Source of the DNA: Alphaproteobacteria bacterium UBA6324
GTDB lineage: Bacteria > Pseudomonadota > Alphaproteobacteria > CAAGCB01 > CAG-977
Assembly: GCA_002439085.1 (NCBI GenBank)
Contig: DJSW01000030.1
Span: forward strand, 1-64,000
Length of the DNA: 64,000 nt
Direction of reading: 5' to 3'
Within the stretch, counting starts at the first letter, position 1. The number at the start of each line of letters is the position of its first letter. Both the position numbers and the translations under genes were made by a program. Of the stretch, positions 24,633-34,197 are shown one piece after another. The notes under the pieces are model-generated. The model was not told the DNA's origin and did no database searches. It saw only the letters and a list, made by a program, of their open reading frames with translations.

Positions 24633-25132
24633 CGGCGTTCCTTTTCTACGCGGCGCACGATCATGTCGCGTTTGACTTTGGACAAATGGTCGATGAACAG
24701 TTTGCCGTCCAGATGTTCCAATTCGTGTTGGATGCAGATCGCCAGCAACCCGTCGGCGCGCACGGTTTGGCGTTTGCCGTTTTCATCCGTGTATTCGGCG
24801 GTCACGGTTTCATAGCGTTCGACCGGCGCGTACTGTTCGGGGACGGACAGACACCCTTCGTCATGGACGACGGTTTCGTCGCTGTGCGCGGTGATGACGG
24901 GGTTGATCATTTTGTAGGGGCGTTTCGGTTCGTCTTCGCGTGACACGTCGATGACGACCATGCGTTTCAAAATCCCCACCTGCGGCGCGGCCAGCCCGAC
25001 GCCGGGCGCGTCGTACATGGTTTCCAGCATATCGTCCAGCGTTTTGCGCAGGGCGTCGTCGATGTTTTCGACCTTCGCGCTTTTCTTTTTCAACAGCGGG
25101 TCGGGGACTTCCACAATTTTCAGCAAAGCCAT
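24611..25132 (-). CDS. def: Peptide deformylase
   Basis: Def removes the formyl group from nascent N-terminal methionine. All three metal-site motifs are present: GVGLAAPQVG, EGCLSVPEQY and HELEHLDG. The length of 173 residues is typical. It heads the minus-strand def, transferase, fmt, truA run, so deformylase and formyltransferase are coexpressed although a membrane enzyme lies between them. The 166-base gap to alaS holds the divergent promoters. Confidence 0.97.
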   Translation of the reverse strand: MALLKIVEVPDPLLKKKSAKVENIDDALRKTLDDMLETMYDAPGVGLAAPQVGILKRMVVIDVSREDEPKRPYKMINPVITAHSDETVVHDEGCLSVPEQYAPVERYETVTAEYTDENGKRQTVRADGLLAICIQHELEHLDGKLFIDHLSKVKRDMIVRRVEKERRWKQDSE

Positions 25133-25298
25133 GGCGTTTTCCTTTACGGTTTTCCTTTTAAATACGGGTTTTGGCGCGTCAGGTCAACACCCGCCTTAAA
25201 TATTTTACATTAGTGTGTAAAAAAAGATGTTTCTTCGGCGAATTTGCGTTATAACTCACCCTCAAAGGATTTAATTTTTAACACAGGATACAACGACA

Positions 25299-27935
25299 AT
25301 GATGACAACCGGTGAAATCCGCCGCACTTTTCTGGATTATTTCCGCAAAAACGATCACGAAATCGTCCCGTCCAGCTCTTTGGTGCCGCACAACGATCCG
25401 ACGCTGATGTTCACGAATTCCGGCATGGTGCAGTTCAAAAACATCTTTACGGGCATGGAAAAACGTCCCTACGTCCGCGCCGCGTCCGATCAGAAATGCG
25501 TGCGCGCCGGCGGCAAACACAACGATTTGGACAACGTCGGATACACCGTGCGCCACCACACGTTTTTTGAAATGCTGGGGAACTGGAGCTTCGGCGATTA
25601 TTTCAAGGAAAAGGCCATTTATTACGCGTGGAATCTGGTGACAAAGGAATTCGGATTGCCGCAGGAAAAGCTGACGGCGACCGTTTACCACACCGATGAC
25701 GAGGCGTTCAACCTGTGGAAAAAAATCGCGGGGCTGCCCGACGAACGGATCATCCGCATCCCGACGAAAGACAATTTCTGGTCAATGGGCGACACGGGGC
25801 CGTGCGGACCGTGTTCCGAAATCTTTTACGATCACGGCGAACACATTCAGGGCGGCCCTCCGGGATCGCCGGACGAAGACGGCGACCGGTTCGTCGAAAT
25901 CTGGAATCTGGTGTTCATGCAGAACGAACAGCTGGCAGACGGCCGGTTGATCGACCTGCCGCACCGGTGCATCGACACGGGCATGGGGCTGGAACGCATG
26001 GGCGCGGTCATGCTGGGTACCAACGACAACTATGAAACCGAGATTCTGAAAGGCTTGATTTTGGCGGCGGCCGGAACGGCGGGCGTCGAACCCTACGGCG
26101 AATTCAAAACGTCGCTGCGCATCATCGCCGACCATTTGCGTTCGTCGTGTTTCCTGATCGCGGACGGCGTCCTGCCGTCGAACGAGGGGCGCGGCTATGT
26201 TCTGCGCCGCATCATGCGTCGCGCGATGCGCCACGCGCACATGATGGGATGTCAGGAACCGCTGATGTGGCGGTTGGTGCCGGCTTTGGTGCGCCTGATG
26301 GGCGACGTGTTCCCCGAATTGGTGCGCGCGCAGGCTTTGATCACCGAAACCCTGCGGCTGGAGGAAACGCGGTTCAAAGAAACGCTGGGGCGCGGGCTGA
26401 AGCTGTTGGACATGGAATCCGCAAAATTGGCGGACGGCGGCGTTTTGTCGGGCGACATCGCGTTCAGGCTGTACGACACTTACGGTTTCCCTCTGGATCT
26501 GACGCAGGACGTTTTGCGCGGCAAGCATATGAGCGTTGACACGCAGGGGTTCGAGGCCGCCATGGAACGCCAAAAAGCCGAAGCGCGCAAAGCTTGGGCG
26601 GGATCGGGCGAAGCCGCGACGGACGCCGTTTGGTTTGAAACGAAAGAAAAGGTCGGCGGCACGGAATTTCTGGGCTATGAAACCTTGCAGGCCGAAGGGC
26701 AGATCACCGCTTTGGTCGTTGACGGCAAAGAGGCCGATTCCGTAAAAGAGGGGCAGAAAGCCGCCGTTATTACGAACCAGACGCCGTTTTACGGCGAATC
26801 CGGCGGTCAGGTCGGCGACACGGGGACGATCGCGGTCGCGGATTCCGTCCTGTTCGACGTGACCGACACGCAGAAAAAAGTCGGCGATTTGTTCATCCAC
26901 TTCGGCGTTTTGAAAAAAGGCGAACTGAAAAAAGGTCTGGACGTTTTGATGACGGTTGACGCCGAACGCCGCGCGGCGACGGCGCGTCACCATTCCGTGA
27001 CCCACCTGCTGCAGGCGGCCTTGCGCAAGATTTTGGGCGACCATGTGACGCAAAAGGGGTCTTCGGTGCGCCCCGACGGAATGCGTTTCGATTTTTCGCA
27101 GCCACGTCCGATCACGTTTGACGAACTGCGCGCCGTTGAAAACGAAGTCAACCGCAACATTTTGAAAAACCTTGAGGTCACGACCCGCATCACCACGCCC
27201 GACGCGGCGGTGAAAGAGGGTGCGATGGCTTTGTTCGGCGAAAAATACGGCGACGAAGTTCGCGTCGTGTCCATGGGATCGGGCGCGGACAAGGTGTCCG
27301 TCGAACTGTGCGGCGGCACGCACGTCAAACGCACGGGCGACATCGGTTCTTTCCGCATTTTGTCCGAAGCCGCTTTGGCCGCCGGCGTCCGCCGTATCGA
27401 AGCCGTGACGGGGATGCCCGCCTTGGCGTACGCGCAAAGCCGCGACGATTTGCTGGCGAAGACGGCGGAAAGCCTGAAAACGTCCGTCGCCGACATTCCC
27501 GCCCGCGTTCAGGCGTTGATCGACGAACGCAAAAAGTTGGAACGCGAGCTGTCCGATATGCGTAAAAAGCTGGCGGCGGGCGGAACGTCCGGCGACAACG
27601 GCGCGAAGAAAATCAACGGCGTGTCCTTTGTCGGCCGCGTGCTGAGCGACATTCCCGCCAAAGAGCTGAAAGGCATGGCGGACGAAATCAAAAAGCAGAT
27701 CGGTTCCGGCGTTGTCGCCCTGATCTGCACGGATAACGGCAAAGTGTCGATCGTCGTCGGCGTGACGGACGATTTGACCGCCAAAATCAACGCGGTCGAT
27801 CTGGTGCGTCTGGGCGCGGCGGCGGCCGACGGAAAAGGCGGCGGCGGCCGTCCCGACATGGCGCAGGCGGGCGGTTCGGACGCGTCCAAGGTCGCGGAAG
27901 TGCTGGCTGTCATTGAAAAGGCTCTGGGGGCATGA
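25299..27935 (+). CDS. alaS: Alanyl-tRNA synthetase
   Basis: AlaRS charges tRNA-Ala and edits Ser or Gly mischarging. The 878 residues cover the full architecture: class II catalytic core from TTGEIRRTFLDYF with motif 2 region CVRAGGKHNDLDNVG, the editing domain with zinc ligands in HHSVTHLL and CGGTHV, and a C-terminal oligomerisation domain ending GGGGRPDMAQAGG. It overlaps alr (ATGA) and opens a plus-strand run of nine genes up to rimI. Confidence 0.98.
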   Translation: MMTTGEIRRTFLDYFRKNDHEIVPSSSLVPHNDPTLMFTNSGMVQFKNIFTGMEKRPYVRAASDQKCVRAGGKHNDLDNVGYTVRHHTFFEMLGNWSFGDYFKEKAIYYAWNLVTKEFGLPQEKLTATVYHTDDEAFNLWKKIAGLPDERIIRIPTKDNFWSMGDTGPCGPCSEIFYDHGEHIQGGPPGSPDEDGDRFVEIWNLVFMQNEQLADGRLIDLPHRCIDTGMGLERMGAVMLGTNDNYETEILKGLILAAAGTAGVEPYGEFKTSLRIIADHLRSSCFLIADGVLPSNEGRGYVLRRIMRRAMRHAHMMGCQEPLMWRLVPALVRLMGDVFPELVRAQALITETLRLEETRFKETLGRGLKLLDMESAKLADGGVLSGDIAFRLYDTYGFPLDLTQDVLRGKHMSVDTQGFEAAMERQKAEARKAWAGSGEAATDAVWFETKEKVGGTEFLGYETLQAEGQITALVVDGKEADSVKEGQKAAVITNQTPFYGESGGQVGDTGTIAVADSVLFDVTDTQKKVGDLFIHFGVLKKGELKKGLDVLMTVDAERRAATARHHSVTHLLQAALRKILGDHVTQKGSSVRPDGMRFDFSQPRPITFDELRAVENEVNRNILKNLEVTTRITTPDAAVKEGAMALFGEKYGDEVRVVSMGSGADKVSVELCGGTHVKRTGDIGSFRILSEAALAAGVRRIEAVTGMPALAYAQSRDDLLAKTAESLKTSVADIPARVQALIDERKKLERELSDMRKKLAAGGTSGDNGAKKINGVSFVGRVLSDIPAKELKGMADEIKKQIGSGVVALICTDNGKVSIVVGVTDDLTAKINAVDLVRLGAAAADGKGGGGRPDMAQAGGSDASKVAEVLAVIEKALGA

Positions 27936-29014
27936 GCTTGACCCCCGAACAGGCGGGCGCCGTTCTGACCGTCGATTTGAAAAGGATTGCCGAAAACCGG
28001 CGCGCGGTGCAAGCCCGCGTCGGTGCTCAGACTCGCGTGGCGGCGGTGTTGAAGACGGACGCCTACGGATTGGGGGCGGAAAAGGTGGCAAAAGCCCTGT
28101 ATGACACGGGATGTCGCGACTTTTTCACCGCCTACGGGTTCGAGGGCGCGGCGCTGCGGGCTGTGTTGCCGCCGGATGCGAAGATTTACGCCTTGCACGG
28201 CGTTTTGCCGGATACGGAGGCGGATTTCGCGGAAAACAGCCTGATCCCCGTTTTAAGCACGCCGGATCAGATCCGTCGGTGGGATGCTTTCGCCAAACGC
28301 GGGGGTGTCGTTTTGCCCGCCGCGGTTCATGTCGATACGGGGATGACCCGTTTGGGGCTGACGGAAAGCGACGTGGACGCGTTGTGCGCGAACGTGCCGG
28401 AAAATTTAAAAATCGGTCTGGTGATCAGTCATCTGGCCTGCGCCGACGATCCGGAAAACCGGAAAAGCGAAGACCAGCTGAACCGTTTTGACGCGTTGTG
28501 CGCCAAGTTGCGCGCGGCGTTGCCCGAACCGTTCGAGCAAAGCCTGTCCGCGACGGACGGGGCGAACCTGTCCGATCCGCGGTTTTACAAGGATGTCGTC
28601 CGTCTGGGACACGATTTATATAACGGCGCGGTTTCCCTGCGCGCGAAAATCCTGCAAATTCAGGACGCGGCGGTGGGACAAACCGTCGGATACGGCGCGA
28701 CGCGGACGTTTGACAAGCCCGCGAAAATCGCGACGCTGGCGATCGGGTACGGCGACGGTTATTCCAGAGCTTTGGCAAACAGGGGATTCGTGTGGATCGC
28801 CGGATGTAAAGCGCCGGTTGTCGGGCGGATTTCCATGGATTTGACGACCGTTGACGTGACGGACGTTCCCGCCGCGGCTTTGGCAAAAGCGGAAACGGCT
28901 GAAATTTACGGCGAACATTGCCCGTTGAAAGAAATTGCAAAAATCGCGGGAACGATAGATTATGAGTTGCTGACGAATCTCGGCGGCCGTTTTTACCGCG
29001 TTTACACAGACTGA
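27932..29014 (+). CDS. alr: Alanine racemase
   Basis: Alr interconverts L- and D-alanine with PLP and supplies D-alanine for peptidoglycan. The PLP lysine lies in VAAVLKTDAYGLGAEKVA and the catalytic tyrosine in VGYGATRTF. VGRISMDLTTVDV near the C-terminus is another conserved block. The 360-residue length is normal. Its ATG overlaps the TGA of alaS. This alaS-alr coupling places two alanine-using enzymes under one transcript. Confidence 0.96.
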   Translation: MSLTPEQAGAVLTVDLKRIAENRRAVQARVGAQTRVAAVLKTDAYGLGAEKVAKALYDTGCRDFFTAYGFEGAALRAVLPPDAKIYALHGVLPDTEADFAENSLIPVLSTPDQIRRWDAFAKRGGVVLPAAVHVDTGMTRLGLTESDVDALCANVPENLKIGLVISHLACADDPENRKSEDQLNRFDALCAKLRAALPEPFEQSLSATDGANLSDPRFYKDVVRLGHDLYNGAVSLRAKILQIQDAAVGQTVGYGATRTFDKPAKIATLAIGYGDGYSRALANRGFVWIAGCKAPVVGRISMDLTTVDVTDVPAAALAKAETAEIYGEHCPLKEIAKIAGTIDYELLTNLGGRFYRVYTD

Positions 29015-29025
29015 AAGGTTGAGCG

Positions 29026-29799
29026 ATGAACATATTCGCCCCTGTCGGCAGGGTTTTTCTGGATTTTTTGCGCTCCGTCGGGCGGCTGACGCTGTTCACG
29101 GTGAAATCGTTGTCCTATTGCGTGCGACCGCCGTTTTATTTTCGCACGCTGTTGTCGCAAATGGTCGAAATCGGGTTTTATTCCCTGCCCGTCGTCGCGC
29201 TGACGACGATGTTTTCGGGGCTGGTCATCGCTTTGCAAAGTTATTCCGGTTTATCAACCCTGTCGTCCGAGGGGGTCGTCGCTTCGGTCGTCGAACTGAC
29301 GGTGACGCGCGAATTGGGGCCCGTTCTGGCCGCGTTGATGGTTGCGGGGCGCGTCGGTGCGGCGATGGCGGCGGAGCTGGGAACAATGCGCGTGACGGAA
29401 CAGATCGACGCGCTGACGACCCTTTCGACCAATCCGTTCAAATATCTGGTCGTGCCGCGCGTCGTCGCGGGAATGGTGATGCTGCCCGTTCTGGTGTTGA
29501 TCGGCGACGTGATCGGGATTTACGGCGGGTATCTGATCTGTGTATATAAACTGGATTTCAACGCGATCAACTATTTGCGCAACACATGGAATTTCATGCA
29601 GGCGGTTGACATCACGTCGGGTATGACAAAGGCGGCGGTGTTCGGTTTCATCGTCACGCTGATGGGGTGCTACAACGGGTTTTATTCCAAAGGCGGGGCG
29701 GAAGGCGTCGGCAAGGCGACCACAAACGCGGTCGTGTCGTCGTCGATTTTGATTTTGATCAGCAACTATATGCTGACGGAACTGTTCTTTTCCAAATGA
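29026..29799 (+). CDS. mlaE: MlaE-family lipid transport permease
   Basis: This 257-residue inner-membrane protein is the permease of a phospholipid ABC transporter that maintains outer-membrane asymmetry. It has five to six membrane segments. The MlaE signature ELGPVLAALMVAGRVGAAMA, the coupling region EQIDALTTLSTNPFKYLVVP and the C-terminal GAEGVGKATTNAVVSS are clear. The ATPase gene overlaps its end or follows it closely. The substrate-binding MlaD subunit is not in this window. Confidence 0.93.
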   Translation: MNIFAPVGRVFLDFLRSVGRLTLFTVKSLSYCVRPPFYFRTLLSQMVEIGFYSLPVVALTTMFSGLVIALQSYSGLSTLSSEGVVASVVELTVTRELGPVLAALMVAGRVGAAMAAELGTMRVTEQIDALTTLSTNPFKYLVVPRVVAGMVMLPVLVLIGDVIGIYGGYLICVYKLDFNAINYLRNTWNFMQAVDITSGMTKAAVFGFIVTLMGCYNGFYSKGGAEGVGKATTNAVVSSSILILISNYMLTELFFSK

Positions 29800-29810
29800 C
29801 GGGGGCGGCG

Positions 29811-30584
29811 ATGGGCGACGATATCAAAGTGAAAATGACGGACGTTCACAAGGCTTTCGGTAAAAAAGTCGTTTTGGACGGCGTGACGCTGGAGGTCAAA
29901 AAGGGCGAATCCCTTGTCATCATCGGCGGGTCGGGGACGGGAAAGTCCGTGACGATCAAGTGTATTCAGGGGCTGTTGACGCCCGATTCGGGGTCGATTC
30001 AGATCGACGGGCGGGAAATCGTCGGATTGGGCGCGCGGGAAATGGAAAAGGTCAACGCGCAAACGGGGATGCTGTTTCAGGGCGCGGCGCTGTTCGACAG
30101 TTTGAACATCTGGGAAAACGTGGCTTTCGGCCTGATTCAGGGCAAAAAGATGAAGCGCGCCCCCGCCCGTGAAATCGCCATTCAAAAGCTGGCGCAGGTG
30201 GGGTTGAGCGCGGATGTCGCGAACCTGTACCCCGACGAATTGTCGGGCGGCATGAAAAAACGCGTCGGATTGGCGCGGGCGATCGCGACCGATCCCGAAC
30301 TGATTTTCTTTGACGAACCGACGACGGGGCTGGATCCGATCATGTCGGACGTGATCAACGACCTGATCCGGTCGTGCGTTACGGATTTGGGCGCGACGGG
30401 CATCACGATCACGCACGATATGTCTTCGGTGCGCAAAATCGCCGACAAGGTCGCGATGCTGTACAAAGGCAAAATCATCTGGTATGGCGGCGTCGATGAA
30501 ATCGACCGTTCCGGCAACCCTTACGTCGAACAGTTCATCAACGGGCGCGCCGACGGTCCCATTCAAATGGAAGTGCGCGGCTGA
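29811..30584 (+). CDS. mlaF: MlaF-family lipid transport ATPase
   Basis: This 257-residue ATPase powers the MlaE permease. Walker A is GGSGTGKSV, the signature is LSGGMKKRVGLARA and Walker B is LIFFDEPTTGLD, all in the form specific to the Mla/Mkl branch. I chose the ATG at 29811, which has GGGGGCGG upstream; an ATG at 29796 overlaps the mlaE stop and would add five residues. The gene ends in a TGATG overlap with radA. Confidence 0.93.
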   Translation: MGDDIKVKMTDVHKAFGKKVVLDGVTLEVKKGESLVIIGGSGTGKSVTIKCIQGLLTPDSGSIQIDGREIVGLGAREMEKVNAQTGMLFQGAALFDSLNIWENVAFGLIQGKKMKRAPAREIAIQKLAQVGLSADVANLYPDELSGGMKKRVGLARAIATDPELIFFDEPTTGLDPIMSDVINDLIRSCVTDLGATGITITHDMSSVRKIADKVAMLYKGKIIWYGGVDEIDRSGNPYVEQFINGRADGPIQMEVRG

Positions 30585-31993
30585 TGGCAAAGAACACTTC
30601 GCGTTTTGTGTGTCAGAACTGCGGCGCGGTGTTTCCGCGGTGGGCGGGCAAGTGCGAAGCCTGCGGCGAATGGAACACCATAATCGAAGAGGAAACGGCG
30701 GCCGCGTCCGCGCCGAAAGCGACGGGCGGCAAAGGCGGCCGGAAAATCGAATTCGTCAGCCTTGACGGCGTGCCGGAAACGTCCTTTCGCCTGAAATCGG
30801 GGATCAAAGAGCTGGACCGCGTGTGCGGCGGCGGATTGGTCGCGGGGTCGGTTCTGCTGATCGGCGGCGATCCGGGGATCGGCAAATCGACGCTGCTGCT
30901 GCAGGTGACGGCGGCTTTGTCGGCCGTGTGCAACGTCAAAGGCGCGCCTGTGCGCTGCGTCTATATTTCGGGCGAAGAATCCGTGGATCAGGTGCGGCTG
31001 CGCGCCGCCCGTCTGGGGCTGGCGAAAGCGAACGTCGAACTGGCCAGCGCGACGAACGTCCGCGACATCATCGCGACGCTGGATTGCGGCGAAGCCCCCG
31101 ATGTCGTCGTTATCGACTCGATCCAAACCATGTTCGTCGATACGATGGATTCCGCCCCCGGAACGGTCGGACAGGTGCGCGCGTGCGGCAACGAACTGAT
31201 CCGGTTGGCGAAACGGCGCGGGTTTGCCCTGTTTCTGGTCAGCCATGTGACCAAAGAGGGGACTTTGGCCGGCCCGCGCGTGTTGGAGCATATGGTTGAC
31301 ACGGTGCTTTATTTTGAAGGCGACCGCGGTCATCATTTCCGCATTTTGCGCGGCGTGAAAAACCGTTTCGGCGCGACCGACGAAATCGGCGTGTTTGAAA
31401 TGACCGAACGGGGGTTGAGCGAAGTTCCCAATCCGTCGGCTTTGTTTTTGGCGGAACGGCGCGGCAACGTGACGGGCAGTTGCGTTTACGCGGGCATCGA
31501 GGGGTCGCGTCCGATGCTGGTTGAAATTCAGGCGCTGGTCGCGCCCAGCGGCGGCAACCCCAGACGCGCGGTCGTCGGGTGGGATTCGTCGCGGCTGAAC
31601 ATGGTTTTGGCGGTGCTGGAGGCGCGGTGCGGTTTCCAAATGTCGGCCAAGGACGTGTATCTGAACGTCGCGGGCGGCATCCGCATCACCGAACCCGCGG
31701 CGGATCTGGCGGTGGCGGCGGCGTTGCTGTCGTCGGTCGCGCAGATTCCCGTGCCGGCGGACGCGGTCGTGTTCGGCGAAGTCGGCCTGTCGGGCGAGAT
31801 TCGCGCCGTGCCGCAACCCGATTTGCGGTTGAAAGAGGCCGCGAAGCTGGGATTCGCCCGCGCTTTGATTCCGCCTGCGCGCGTTAATAAAAAATCAGTA
31901 AAAGAGTCGGATACTGCGCTGAGGCTTATTGAAATCGGGCATCTGAAGACTTTGACGGAAATGTTCGGTTTGTCTGACAAACAGGATGCGTAA
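30584..31993 (+). CDS. radA: DNA repair protein RadA
   Basis: RadA is a RecA-like helicase that drives branch migration in recombination. The N-terminal zinc finger CQNCGAVFPRWAGKCEACG is intact. Walker A is GGDPGIGKSTLL, the RadA-specific KNRFGAT motif lies near residue 260, and the C-terminal third is the Lon-protease-like domain with GGIRITEPAADLA. The 469-residue length is normal. It is coupled to mlaF and to cvpA by one-base overlaps. Confidence 0.97.
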   Translation: MAKNTSRFVCQNCGAVFPRWAGKCEACGEWNTIIEEETAAASAPKATGGKGGRKIEFVSLDGVPETSFRLKSGIKELDRVCGGGLVAGSVLLIGGDPGIGKSTLLLQVTAALSAVCNVKGAPVRCVYISGEESVDQVRLRAARLGLAKANVELASATNVRDIIATLDCGEAPDVVVIDSIQTMFVDTMDSAPGTVGQVRACGNELIRLAKRRGFALFLVSHVTKEGTLAGPRVLEHMVDTVLYFEGDRGHHFRILRGVKNRFGATDEIGVFEMTERGLSEVPNPSALFLAERRGNVTGSCVYAGIEGSRPMLVEIQALVAPSGGNPRRAVVGWDSSRLNMVLAVLEARCGFQMSAKDVYLNVAGGIRITEPAADLAVAAALLSSVAQIPVPADAVVFGEVGLSGEIRAVPQPDLRLKEAAKLGFARALIPPARVNKKSVKESDTALRLIEIGHLKTLTEMFGLSDKQDA

Positions 31994-32778
31994 TGGAAAA
32001 CATTTGCGGCGTTGACGTTTTTATCGCGATCGTTTTGATCGTTTCCGCCATTTTGTCGTTTTTGCGCGGTTTTATCAGCGAAATGCTGGGGATAGGATCG
32101 TGGTTCATCGCGACGATCGCGGGGTTTTACGCGATGCCGTATCTGGAACCGTTCGTGTTGAAATACCTGCCGAAACCGTTGTTCGCCAACATCGCTTCGC
32201 TGGTCGTCGTCACGATCGTGACGTTGGTCGTTTTGACGTTGGTGTGTTCCAAAATCGAAAAGAAAGTCCGGCAAAGCGCGTTGAACCGTTTGGATCACTT
32301 TCTGGGATTTATTTTCGGCGCGGTGCGGGGCGTCGTGATTTTGGTGCTGGTCTATTTCCTGATGATGACGCTGGCACCGAAGTATTTGGAACAGACGCAA
32401 AAGAAAAGCCAACTGTTCCCCTATCTGGAACGCGTGACCGAAAACGTCAAGGAACACTTGCCCGAATCCCTGTTTGACAACCCCGTTGAAAAACCAAAAG
32501 AACAAAAACCCGACGAAATCGAAGAGCTGATCCAAAAGCTGAACGCGCCCGCCAAAAAAGCGAAAAAGAGCGCGAAGAAAAAGGAAAAAGCCCCCGTCGT
32601 TCAAGAGGAAAAGCCCGTCGATCCCGAAAAGGCGGACGACCTGTTCGACGCGTTGAACAACCCGCGGGTCGAGGAAAAATCCGGCGCGTCCGACGCGGGG
32701 TATGACAAAAAGGAACGCGAAGAGCTGGACAAGCTGTTTTTGGAAAGCATTGACGAAATCCCGTCCGGAGCGGATTGA
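31993..32778 (+). CDS. cvpA: CvpA family membrane protein
   Basis: The first 120 residues hold four membrane segments with CvpA signatures: DVFIAIVLIVSAILSFLRGF, which includes the conserved RG, and NRLDHFLGFIFGAVRGVVI. The C-terminal half (about 120-261) is a cytosolic, highly charged tail rich in K, E and P. CvpA is linked to colicin V export and envelope homeostasis in enterobacteria; its molecular function is unclear. The gene follows radA directly, the usual alphaproteobacterial order, but purF does not follow; a second CvpA-like gene does. Confidence 0.9.
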   Translation: MENICGVDVFIAIVLIVSAILSFLRGFISEMLGIGSWFIATIAGFYAMPYLEPFVLKYLPKPLFANIASLVVVTIVTLVVLTLVCSKIEKKVRQSALNRLDHFLGFIFGAVRGVVILVLVYFLMMTLAPKYLEQTQKKSQLFPYLERVTENVKEHLPESLFDNPVEKPKEQKPDEIEELIQKLNAPAKKAKKSAKKKEKAPVVQEEKPVDPEKADDLFDALNNPRVEEKSGASDAGYDKKEREELDKLFLESIDEIPSGAD

Positions 32779-32780
32779 AC

Positions 32781-33575
32781 ATGATCACGGGCGGCTGGTT
32801 TGACGCGATCGTTTTCGCCGCGGCGGCCGTGTCCGGATGGATCGGGGGAAAGCGCGGCTTTTGCGAAGAGGCGATCCGTTTCATTATTTACGTCCTTTCC
32901 GGAATCGCCGGTTATTTTTTGATGCCGCTGTTCGTCCCGCCGGTCGCCGCTTTTGTTGAAAAAATTCAAGCGCAGTATGTGCTGGCGTTGTCGGCCGGCA
33001 GTTTTTTCGTCTGGTTTTTTTTGCGTTTGTTCACACAGGATTGGGCGAAAAAGGTCAAAAGAAACCGTTTGGCAAAAATTGACGCGGTCGGCGGCGTTTT
33101 GGCGGGGATGTTGCGTGCCGTTTGTTTCGCGTCTGTTTTGACGCTGGTCTGTGCGGTCGCCGATCCCGCGGCGGTGGAAAAAAGTTTTGCGGCGCGGACG
33201 CTTTATCCGGCCGTGCGCGGCGGGGTGCGAACTCTGTCCGGTGTCGAAATGGCGCCGGAGGTTAAGGCCGATCCTGAATTAAAAGACTGGAAACGCGCGG
33301 CGTTGAGGTTTATGAAAGAAACACGGGCGGACGGCCTGCCGATTTTGGACTATGTGTGCGCCTATGCGGCCGGACAGTTTGAATCGGAAACCGGACAGGC
33401 GGTGTCGGCGCGCGATTTCTGCGACGCGTTTCAAATGCGAATGGAAGGCAAATCGCAGCGGGAAATCGTCGAAATTCAAACGGAAAGGCAAATTCAAAAG
33501 CTGTTGAAAAACGATTTTGAACGTAAGGTTTGGGAAGATTTGAAAAGGAAAAATCATGAAAATACTGGCGGTTGA
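32781..33575 (+). CDS. Second CvpA-like membrane protein
   Basis: This protein of about 264 residues has the same plan as its neighbour: four N-terminal membrane segments with an RGF-like KRGFCEEAIRFI motif and NRLAKIDAVGGVLAGMLRAV, which parallels the NRLDHFLGFIFGAVRG block of the first. The cytosolic C-terminus differs and ends in a coiled, KE-rich stretch. Similarity to the first copy is weak, so it is a diverged duplicate or an independent family member. The ATG at 32781 is preferred, with a TTG at 32775 as alternative. Its last 20 bases overlap tsaB. Confidence 0.78.
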   Translation: MITGGWFDAIVFAAAAVSGWIGGKRGFCEEAIRFIIYVLSGIAGYFLMPLFVPPVAAFVEKIQAQYVLALSAGSFFVWFFLRLFTQDWAKKVKRNRLAKIDAVGGVLAGMLRAVCFASVLTLVCAVADPAAVEKSFAARTLYPAVRGGVRTLSGVEMAPEVKADPELKDWKRAALRFMKETRADGLPILDYVCAYAAGQFESETGQAVSARDFCDAFQMRMEGKSQREIVEIQTERQIQKLLKNDFERKVWEDLKRKNHENTGG

Positions 33576-34197
33576 TTGCGCGCACGGGGATTGTTCCGCC
33601 GCTTTTTACGACGGGACGCGCGTTGTTTCGGAAATTGTCGAACGTATGGAACGCGGTCAGGCCGAACGGTTGATTCCCATGGTGCAAGAGGTTTTGGCCA
33701 AAGCCGGCGCGTCCTTTGCCAATGTCGAAACCGTCGCCGTGACGACAGGCCCCGGATCGTTCACGGGCGTGCGCGTCGGGCTGGCCGCGGCGGACGGGAT
33801 CGCTTTGGCGGCCGGATTGCCGATGACGGGCGTGTCCGTTTTGGATGTTCTGGCGTGGAAAGCCGCGCGCGAGCATCCGGAAATTCAAAAGCTTTGTCTG
33901 GTTTTGGAAACCAAGCGCGACGATTACTATGTTCAATGTTTTCAAGGCGGCGCGCGGGTGGCGGACGCCGCGGCGATGACGGCCGATGAAATAAAGGCCT
34001 TTGTTGCCGACGGGTATGTGTTGGCGGGGAACGGCGTCGCGCGGTTTGTCTGGGAAAACGGCGATGCGGCGGTTTGCGCCGTTCCCATGCCGACGGCGGG
34101 GGATGTCGCCGCGTTCGCCGCCGGAATGACGCCGAAAAAGGAATATCCGCAGGCGTTTTACCTGCGCGAGGCGGAGGTGACGCTGTGTCGGAAGTGA
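33556..34197 (+). CDS. tsaB: tRNA t6A synthesis protein TsaB
   Basis: TsaB is an ASKHA-fold partner of TsaD and TsaE in making threonylcarbamoyl-adenosine at position 37 of ANN-decoding tRNAs. The start KILAVDCAHGDCSAAFYDG and the signature VTTGPGSFTGVRVGLAAADG (residues about 65-85) are typical; so is the 213-residue length. rimI overlaps its end, an order conserved in many bacteria. Confidence 0.95.
   Translation: MKILAVDCAHGDCSAAFYDGTRVVSEIVERMERGQAERLIPMVQEVLAKAGASFANVETVAVTTGPGSFTGVRVGLAAADGIALAAGLPMTGVSVLDVLAWKAAREHPEIQKLCLVLETKRDDYYVQCFQGGARVADAAAMTADEIKAFVADGYVLAGNGVARFVWENGDAAVCAVPMPTAGDVAAFAAGMTPKKEYPQAFYLREAEVTLCRK

Noticed and set aside
25782..28091. Long minus-strand open frame opposite alaS.
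   Set aside because: It mirrors the codon bias of alaS, its product is Arg/His/Gln-rich without motifs, and alaS is certain.
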